From NCBI GenBank assembly GCA_964502145.1, contig CAZCVI010000144.1, positions 1 through 9,003 of the forward strand: 9,003 nucleotides of DNA, read 5' to 3'. The number at the start of each line of letters is the position of its first letter. The first letter of the stretch is position 1. Made by a program: the position numbers and the translations under genes. The notes beneath the pieces are model-generated. The model had not been told where the DNA came from and searched no databases. It worked only from the letters and a program-made list of their open reading frames with translations. Source of the DNA: CAZCVI01 sp964502145 (lineage in GTDB: Bacteria > Acidobacteriota > Aminicenantia > UBA2199). Below, in pieces: positions 1 through 5,061 of the stretch.

Positions 1-53
1 CGTTTCCGTTTCTCTTTGGCTACCACTTTTTTCTTTTTTTTTTGCTTGCTCAT
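1..53 (-). CDS. Start of a lysine-rich protein, cut by the window edge
   Basis: An ATG at 53-51 opens a frame that stays open to the window edge and reads MSKQKKKKKVVAKEKRKR. It is very basic and resembles a disordered or nucleic-acid-binding N-terminus. A purine-rich AAGGTGG stretch at 71-65 lies 11 bases upstream and could be the ribosome binding site, which is slightly far. The frame lies in the same direction as the Roco-TIR gene and may be the last member of that transcript. Only 18 codons are visible, so no function can be named, and the poly-lysine run could be chance in an A-rich stretch. The stretch 54-122 between this start and the next ORF holds nothing else I can identify. Confidence 0.4.
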   Translation of the reverse strand, partial: MSKQKKKKKVVAKEKRK

Positions 54-122
54 CGTTCTTATTACCACCTTTTTTAGATTTCTAACCAGGCCCGGGTACT
101 TTTTGTCTTTATAGAAAATCTT

Positions 123-386
123 CTAAGGAATTTGTGGGTTGATTCGGGGGAAAATATATTTTCCTCCCTTCGGTAGGAAATGTTTTAGGGGGGAGTAGGC
201 ACATCCTTGTCCCCCCATCCCCAAGCACACCTTCCCTTCTCTGCACACAAGGTAATCGATTTTAATTTCAGAACCAGAATTAATAGCACGTTCATGAAGA
301 CAATAACCTTTCATATCAGGCACTTCGTGACGATTACACCAGAGAATCACCCACAGATTCTTTTGAGGAGGCAAACTTATATACAA
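123..386 (-). CDS. Small Cys/His-rich ORF with TTG start
   Basis: This 87-codon frame starts at a TTG (386-384). AAGGG at 397-393, six bases upstream, makes a reasonable ribosome binding site; no in-frame ATG fits the 5' part. It begins 38 bases after the stop of the LRR-Roc-COR-TIR gene, so it would be on the same message. The product has spaced Cys and His residues (a WCNRHE stretch, then GYCLHE, then VCREGKVC and GQGC) that could bind a metal, and no signal peptide or membrane helix. I do not recognise the family. Support is the start signal, the position and a composition that does not look random. Against it are the short length and the non-ATG start. If it is not a gene, 54-424 is a non-coding stretch in which I see no RNA gene or clear terminator. 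Confidence 0.4.
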   Translation of the reverse strand: MYISLPPQKNLWVILWCNRHEVPDMKGYCLHERAINSGSEIKIDYLVCREGKVCLGMGGQGCAYSPLKHFLPKGGKYIFPRINPQIP

Positions 387-424
387 TATTTTCCCTTACA
401 TTAATAACGTTAGGATGTCGTTCA

Positions 425-3388
425 CTAATGGGTGAGCGAGGGATTCACATCTCGTAAATTTTCATCAATGACTTCCATCAAGTGAACTAAAATCTCTTCT
501 TGGCGGGCTTCGCTGAGTCCCATAAAAGGTGAAGCAGGATCATTGATAGGCTGGAATTGCGCCAGATGAACATTCTTAGTAAACCGGGAAGGTTTAAGGA
601 TAATCGGCAGAACCACGGCCCCATCTTTCTCGGCGACTTCCAACATGGGGGGCAATTCATTGGCGGCAATCGAATCAATGGATAAAAAATCAGTGGAAAT
701 CAACAACATGATGATTTTAGCTTCACCAAGTGCCCGTGCAATCTCCCGTTCCCACTTGCTACCGAGTTTGAGCTGGGCATCATCCCAAATATCCAATTCA
801 AAACCCTCATCTTCAAATTCCTTTAAATGAGTGCGCACCCGCGCCATCCAAGGACTGTCTGAAAGAGCATACGCCACAAATAATTTGTTTCGTTTTTTAA
901 TCAAATCCTTGTTATTATCAAAATCGCGCATGATACGATCATACAAGGGAACCTGGGGCTTGGCAGACCCACTAAACTCACTTAACAACTGATAAATCAC
1001 GACATCCTCAATGCTCTGATCACAAACAACCTTGAACCTGCCACCATGCATGTAGTTTCGCAACAAGCTGTAAGCATAAAAATGCGGGTTCCTTTGGCCA
1101 GCGCAATGGCTGCAATTGCAAGGGATCATCTCGTTATAATCCAAATGAAAATAGGTGCTGTGCAGATTTTTGATTTCTTCCCGGATCAATACCAGTGCAT
1201 CCGCTTTACTTTCCCCGCGAATGCGAATGCGCAGTTCCTGGGCGTATTGGTTTTCCATGATTTCCACCAAAGCATCGCCGATTTGCAACAACACGCCTGA
1301 ACGCCATACCATCTTGGGGTAAATGTACTCGTGTAACCGAACAATCAAACGTCCAATAATACCGGGCGGCATAAAAGAATAACGATACCGTAATTGTATC
1401 AACGGAGCATCAGGCGCATTATGAAAAGGTGCAATCCCGGGGGCATTCACAGGCAACAAACTGGGAAAAATATACCCGGCAGAGTCACTGGTTTCATAAC
1501 AAAGTTCCAGGTTCACCATCAACCGCAATAATTGGACACGCATATCGTCGGCAGGCGGGGAATCCCAGATTTGAACAAGTACACTGCTATCCAAGCGCCC
1601 GTTATTGTTTGCCAATTGGGGGCTGGTTAAAACCTGGTAAAAAGCAGCGGTAACCCAGCCAGGATTAAGAATAAGCGTGTCCTGCAACAAGATATCCTTG
1701 GGAAAATTAAAAATGATCCCAAGATCATGTAAAAATTCAGCGAGTTGATACGCATGGTTCTCATCGCTCATGCCAGACAAACGGCAAATATTAAGAAATT
1801 GCCCCTGGGAAATATAATGTTCAGCTCCCGCTTCCAATACTTTGCGCACCGCGATCCATTTTTTGGGCAGCGGTTCTTTGCCGATGTGGGGCAATGTTTT
1901 GAGGTGTTGGCGCAGAATCTCAGCCAATTCCTCGACACCACTATTATCACTAAGATTGATGGTATACACTTCAGGTAAACGAGCAAAACTTTCCAACACG
2001 ATAGCGGGCACAAGTTTATGACGGTGGACCTTTTCATTCACAACTATTATCACTGGCATGTCACGGGAAATTAAAAATTGCACGAGCCGGAACCAATACG
2101 AAAAGTCGCGCTCCTCTTGACGATCATCAAGAACAACGACAGCCAGAGACCGTTTAGTAATAAAGTAGTTATGGAGCAGGCGCAGCCTCTCCTGACCGCT
2201 AAAATCGCGAATATTGGCACGAAAAGAGATATTCCCAGGGCCGGGAAAAATCCAGCGTTGGATTTCTACGCCCCGCGTTGAAGGTAATAACGGGTCCAAT
2301 GTATAACGGGGGTTCAGTAGTTTGTGGGCGAGGCTAGTTTTGCCCACGCCGGATTCGCCAAGCAGTAATAAATCCGCTTCATACAAACAATCTTCACCCT
2401 GTTCTTGGAGTTGGGCAAAATAATTACGTATCGCATCAATACCACGCCCAGCAATCTCCACGGGTGGAATTTCAAGGGGATTCTTATCAATACCAGAATA
2501 AACGAGACTCTTCAACTGGGTGATACCACGGGGTAACCGCTTCAAACGGTTGCGACTCAAAGATAAATACTCCAACTGTTTCAAACGGAAAATCTCTTCG
2601 GGCACTTCATGGATACGATTGCCATCCAGGTTTAACACATTCAAATTTTCCAGGTGAAATAAATCGGGGGAAAACTTTTCCAAACGATTGCCTTCAAGGT
2701 TCAAAATACGCAAACTGTCAAGCAAGGCAATATCTTCAGGTAACTCTTTGAGCTTGTTAAAATTCAAATCCAAACGGATCAGATGGGTGAGCTGGAACAT
2801 TTCCAAAGGCAAGTTAGCCAATTGATTACGACTAAGATAAAGCAGTTGCAAAGACAACAACCTGGACATCTCAACAGGTAATTGCATTAAACGGTTATTA
2901 GTAAGATCAAGTACTTCGAGTTTATTTAAATGGTAGATATCCTTGGGTAATGTTTCGATGCGGTTGTCGCTGGCATACAGCACTTTTAATTGGCGCAACT
3001 TAAACAACTCGGCAGGCAACATTTTTAACTGGTTATCGCTTAAATAAAGGAAGGTTAATTTTTCGAGTTTAGAAATCTCTTCTGGCAAACGCTTTAAGCG
3101 GTTCCCATCTAACTTTAATACTTGCAGTTGGGTTAATTGGCAGAGTTCATCGGGTATTTCTTTGAGTTTGTTCTGATTTAAATAAAGACCTTTTAAGTTC
3201 TTTAACCGGGAAATGCCTCGGGGCAAGAAAACAAGTCGATTCCCTTTCAAGTCAAGGTGATGCAAATGTTCTAAAGCAAATACACTATCAGGAATCTGGG
3301 TCAGATTACAGTGGCTTAGGTACAAGTCTGTATACTTGTTCTTCTCAACTTCAGCGATTCTGCGTTCAACTAATTCCCGGTAATCCAT
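425..3388 (-). CDS. LRR-Roc-COR-TIR protein (bacterial Roco/NLR-like receptor)
   Basis: This 987-residue cytosolic multidomain protein has four parts in order. Thirteen leucine-rich repeats with a strict 23-residue period span residues about 19-309 (LxxLxLxxNxLxxLP). A Roc GTPase domain spans about 336-500: P-loop GESGVGKT at 344-351, Thr371 as the likely G2 residue, and DFSGQE at 395-400. A COR domain spans about 505-810 and carries the Cys cluster PCNCSHC (Cys757, 759, 762) plus Cys789, probably a metal site. A TIR domain follows at about 834-975, with a candidate catalytic glutamate Glu911 in ANELPP. The G4 motif is degenerate (NEKV at 451-454 instead of NKxD), so guanine specificity may be altered. 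Known bacterial TIR domains often hydrolyse NAD+ or make cyclic ADP-ribose-type signals; Roco proteins switch by GTP-dependent dimerisation. A sensor (LRR), switch (Roc-COR) and effector (TIR) role is therefore inferred. The ATG at 3388 is chosen because GAGG lies at 3396-3393 with a strong promoter upstream. Confidence 0.95.
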   Translation of the reverse strand: MDYRELVERRIAEVEKNKYTDLYLSHCNLTQIPDSVFALEHLHHLDLKGNRLVFLPRGISRLKNLKGLYLNQNKLKEIPDELCQLTQLQVLKLDGNRLKRLPEEISKLEKLTFLYLSDNQLKMLPAELFKLRQLKVLYASDNRIETLPKDIYHLNKLEVLDLTNNRLMQLPVEMSRLLSLQLLYLSRNQLANLPLEMFQLTHLIRLDLNFNKLKELPEDIALLDSLRILNLEGNRLEKFSPDLFHLENLNVLNLDGNRIHEVPEEIFRLKQLEYLSLSRNRLKRLPRGITQLKSLVYSGIDKNPLEIPPVEIAGRGIDAIRNYFAQLQEQGEDCLYEADLLLLGESGVGKTSLAHKLLNPRYTLDPLLPSTRGVEIQRWIFPGPGNISFRANIRDFSGQERLRLLHNYFITKRSLAVVVLDDRQEERDFSYWFRLVQFLISRDMPVIIVVNEKVHRHKLVPAIVLESFARLPEVYTINLSDNSGVEELAEILRQHLKTLPHIGKEPLPKKWIAVRKVLEAGAEHYISQGQFLNICRLSGMSDENHAYQLAEFLHDLGIIFNFPKDILLQDTLILNPGWVTAAFYQVLTSPQLANNNGRLDSSVLVQIWDSPPADDMRVQLLRLMVNLELCYETSDSAGYIFPSLLPVNAPGIAPFHNAPDAPLIQLRYRYSFMPPGIIGRLIVRLHEYIYPKMVWRSGVLLQIGDALVEIMENQYAQELRIRIRGESKADALVLIREEIKNLHSTYFHLDYNEMIPCNCSHCAGQRNPHFYAYSLLRNYMHGGRFKVVCDQSIEDVVIYQLLSEFSGSAKPQVPLYDRIMRDFDNNKDLIKKRNKLFVAYALSDSPWMARVRTHLKEFEDEGFELDIWDDAQLKLGSKWEREIARALGEAKIIMLLISTDFLSIDSIAANELPPMLEVAEKDGAVVLPIILKPSRFTKNVHLAQFQPINDPASPFMGLSEARQEEILVHLMEVIDENLRDVNPSLTH
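2462..3334 (-). repeat. Thirteen tandem LRR units of 69 bp
   Basis: The region encodes residues 19-309 of the Roco-TIR protein as consecutive 23-residue leucine-rich repeats without a single-residue slip. Conserved positions are the leucines, the Asn of xxN and the LP pair. The last unit (LVYSGIDKNPLEIPP) and the ninth (ending EKFS in place of xxLP) deviate. The consensus matches the short, bacterial or Roco-type LRR class. It is a protein-level repeat; the DNA copies have diverged, so this is not a recent expansion. Confidence 0.85.
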
Positions 3389-3423
3389 TATACCTCATCA
3401 ATTCATTGGTCATGTATGTTCTG

Positions 3424-3452
3424 ATAATATATGGAATTAAACAAAATGTCAA
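3424..3452 (-). promoter_or_regulatory. Sigma-70-type promoter of the Roco-TIR gene
   Basis: On the minus strand a perfect TTGACA (3452-3447) is followed after exactly 17 bases by TATTAT (3429-3424), five of six matches to the -10 consensus. Transcription would start near 3417, giving a leader of about 28 bases that contains the GAGG at 3396-3393. The whole 113-base gap between the four-helix-bundle gene and the Roco-TIR gene is taken up by this promoter and leader, so the Roco-TIR gene is likely expressed independently of the NACHT unit. Confidence 0.6.
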
Positions 3453-3501
3453 TAATCGTGTTTGGGAAAACAGCCATTATCCCATCTTTTTTTAATTTGG
3501 T

Positions 3502-4197
3502 TCAGTACTGGCTATCATCCCTGCGATTATTACTGCGCACACGGTACAACCGCTCAGTAAAACCACCCTCTGTTTCAAAACTCTTGGCAAGAGCGGCGAT
3601 TTGACGACTCAGCAAGGTGCAGGCTACCGCGATTAGAACAAGTGCGGCATTGGCTGATAATTCGGCATAGATGGCTGTCATAGATTTACTGGACTTACTG
3701 GACAATCTGGACATACTGGACATACTGGACTTACTGGACATTTCTTTTGGGGGCATTTGTCCAGTAAGTCCAGTATGTCCAGTATGTCCAGATTGTCCAG
3801 TATGATAGATTTCCTTGATCCACTGAGCTACGTCGTCTGCCGTTGTGCAACGACGGTTTATTAAGCTTTTACGCAGTGGGTGATCCCACGGCCACATAGT
3901 TAGGCCCCGCTGTCGCAAAAAATCCTCGTAATCCAGCTTCAACTCTTCCAAACTGGCTCGCGCCACATTGGTTAACTTCAATTCCGTTTTCTTTGAAGTA
4001 CCAGATGCTTGAGAACCTTCGGCAATATTCTGCACACCGCTCCGGGCAGCTTGTACCATCTGGTCCACTGTACGACTACGCTTTTCTAGATAACGATCAC
4101 TGAACCGCACCGTGATATCAAAAACCAACTGCGCCATCTGAAAACTTTTCAAATTCCGATAACCACCATGCAACGCCAGCAAAACTTCTTTCTTCAT
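3502..4197 (-). CDS. Four-helix-bundle protein (23S-rRNA-IVS/Avd-like) with repeat insertion and suffix domain
   Basis: The 231-residue product has an S23/IVS-type four-helix-bundle N-terminal part (about 10-130) with the family signature AARSGVQNIAEGSQ (50-63) followed by KLTNVARASLEELKLDYEDFL (74-94). Residues 132-172 are low complexity: an HTG/QSG/LTG tract, a short MPPKE linker, then an SSK/SSM tract. The C-terminal segment from about 175 to 220 (AELSANAALVLIAV, then LLSRQIAALAKSF) matches the suffix domain seen in a subset of this family. Relatives are small, often basic helical bundles that multimerise; some are encoded inside 23S rRNA intervening sequences and one subfamily (Avd) assists diversity-generating retroelements. 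No reverse transcriptase is present here. The ATG overlaps the stop of the upstream coiled-coil gene (ATGA at 4197-4194) and lacks a good Shine-Dalgarno, which implies coupled translation. The insertion keeps frame because its units are 9 nt. The function is unknown. Confidence 0.85.
   Translation of the reverse strand: MKKEVLLALHGGYRNLKSFQMAQLVFDITVRFSDRYLEKRSRTVDQMVQAARSGVQNIAEGSQASGTSKKTELKLTNVARASLEELKLDYEDFLRQRGLTMWPWDHPLRKSLINRRCTTADDVAQWIKEIYHTGQSGHTGHTGLTGQMPPKEMSSKSSMSSMSRLSSKSSKSMTAIYAELSANAALVLIAVACTLLSRQIAALAKSFETEGGFTERLYRVRSNNRRDDSQY
3686..3803. repeat. Mirrored arrays of 9-nt repeats forming a 45-bp perfect inverted repeat
   Basis: Six units of the type NNACTGGAC or close variants run from 3686 to 3739, and five reverse-complement units (GTCCAGNNN) run from 3759 to 3803. 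Positions 3696-3740 are perfectly complementary to 3758-3802 over 45 bp, with a 17-base spacer (3741-3757). The order of unit variants is mirrored outward from the centre (TTA, ATA, ATA, AAT), so one arm looks like an inverted copy of the other. The element lies wholly inside the four-helix-bundle gene, and 9-nt units leave the frame intact. In the mRNA it would fold into a long hairpin. Confidence 0.95.
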
Positions 4198-4976
4198 ACC
4201 TGATAGATATATTCCGTGATATAAACTGAATTCAAACTGGATATTTTACGGGGCGGACTGGCAGTGATCGTTCTTAAATAACTCTTCAATAGTTTGGCAC
4301 CTTTATTTTTCAATAAAGTAAACGCTTCCAATTCCAAGGCTTGGTTCTGCGGATTGTCAATATCCAGCGTAAAATTCAACAACGCCACCACGGTTCGCAA
4401 CTCCAGATCAAGTTTATCCCGATCAATAAGATAACGAAGAATAACCGGACGTTGCGCTTTCATCTGCCGCGAAGAATCTGTACACACTTTTATCAATATA
4501 TCCACAAAACTCCCTGCACCCAAAACCGCTTCCACTACCGGCGCGGTTTCATCCAGCCATTGCGTAGTAATAGTCAATGTCTTGAAAAAAGAAAGATCTC
4601 CCGCTGCCCACTGTTTAACCAACTCCGGCGGATAATTGTCTGTTACAGCTTGCATCGGTTCTGGTTCGACCTCTTGTTCCCTGGTTTCCTTTGCCTGCTG
4701 GAACTGATTTAGTTTTTGTTGCAGTTCCTGGTTCTGGGCTTCAATGTCCAGATTTTTTTGTTGCAGTGCTTGGTTCTGGGCTTCGAATTCCAGCCTCTGT
4801 TTTTGCGTTTCCTGGTTTTTCTTTGCAAATTCAAGGCACTGTTGATGCAATTCCTGGTTTTGTAATTCATATTCACGACATTTTTTTTGCAATTTTTGAC
4901 TTTTGAGAAATTGCCAAAGAGCAATTACAAGTACAACCAACGCGATTAATAGTATAACTTTCAGTTCAATGGCCAT
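4194..4976 (-). CDS. Single-pass membrane protein with coiled-coil repeats, function unknown
   Basis: The 260-residue product starts with a hydrophobic helix at residues about 5-24 (VILLIALVVLVIALWQFL) and no signal-peptidase site, so it is probably anchored in the inner membrane with the rest in the cytoplasm; topology is inferred. Residues 27-105 are a Gln/Glu/Lys-rich coiled coil, containing four 14-residue repeats at 39-94. A short acidic, proline-containing hinge (about 102-116) leads to a helical C-terminal domain (117-240) that I do not recognise. The start at 4976 is well supported: AGGAGG at 4989-4984 with 7-base spacing. It follows the NACHT gene by 85 bases and overlaps the four-helix-bundle gene by ATGA, so the two small proteins are probably made together. 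It could be a membrane anchor, scaffold or effector for the neighbouring NACHT protein, but nothing in it shows an enzyme. Confidence 0.82.
   Translation of the reverse strand: MAIELKVILLIALVVLVIALWQFLKSQKLQKKCREYELQNQELHQQCLEFAKKNQETQKQRLEFEAQNQALQQKNLDIEAQNQELQQKLNQFQQAKETREQEVEPEPMQAVTDNYPPELVKQWAAGDLSFFKTLTITTQWLDETAPVVEAVLGAGSFVDILIKVCTDSSRQMKAQRPVILRYLIDRDKLDLELRTVVALLNFTLDIDNPQNQALELEAFTLLKNKGAKLLKSYLRTITASPPRKISSLNSVYITEYIYQV
4695..4862 (-). repeat. Four 42-bp repeats encoding a 14-residue coiled-coil unit
   Basis: Residues 39-94 of the membrane protein fall into four consecutive 14-residue units of the form (Q/K)NQxLQQKxLEFEA. The units begin QNQELHQQ, KNQETQKQ, QNQALQQK and QNQELQQK. 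Fourteen residues is two heptads, so a unit can be gained or lost without breaking the coiled coil. The DNA copies are still recognisably similar (repeated tcctggttctgggcttc-like stretches on the plus strand), which indicates fairly recent duplication. Confidence 0.7.
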
Positions 4977-5028
4977 GTGAAAACCTCCTGTTAAAATAAT
5001 TCTAACTGACCAAAATCATCTTGGGTGT

Positions 5029-5058
5029 ATTATACATGATTGTTATACCCGATTGCAA
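5029..5058 (-). promoter_or_regulatory. Possible internal promoter for the membrane/four-helix pair
   Basis: A perfect TATAAT (5034-5029) is preceded by TTGCAA (5058-5053, four of six -35 matches) with an 18-base spacer. It lies just after the stop of the NACHT gene. Transcription would begin near 5022 and give a leader of about 45 bases ending in the strong AGGAGG site. The same gap also carries a TGATTGT/ACAATCA inverted repeat with a 14-base loop, which has no following T-run and is not a convincing terminator. The downstream pair could thus be read both with the NACHT gene and separately. Confidence 0.4.
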
Positions 5059-5061
5059 CAA

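Noticed and set aside
207..404. 65-codon plus-strand ORF near the left edge
   Set aside because: It is opposite to the Cys/His-rich frame, which has better start signals, and its own sequence shows no protein-like features.
3463..3493. TGGGA/TCCCA hairpin followed by a T-run, terminator-like on the plus strand
   Set aside because: The stem is only 5 bp with a 12-base loop, and no plus-strand gene ends there. In the minus direction, which matters for the four-helix-bundle gene, no T-run follows.
3686..3803. CRISPR array or insertion-sequence ends
   Set aside because: The units are 9 nt without spacers, the arms are mirrored rather than direct, and there is no transposase or Cas gene nearby.
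3502..4197. Diversity-generating retroelement (Avd is a related four-helix bundle)
   Set aside because: No reverse transcriptase and no template/variable repeat pair is visible, and the suffix domain and repeat insertion fit a different subfamily.
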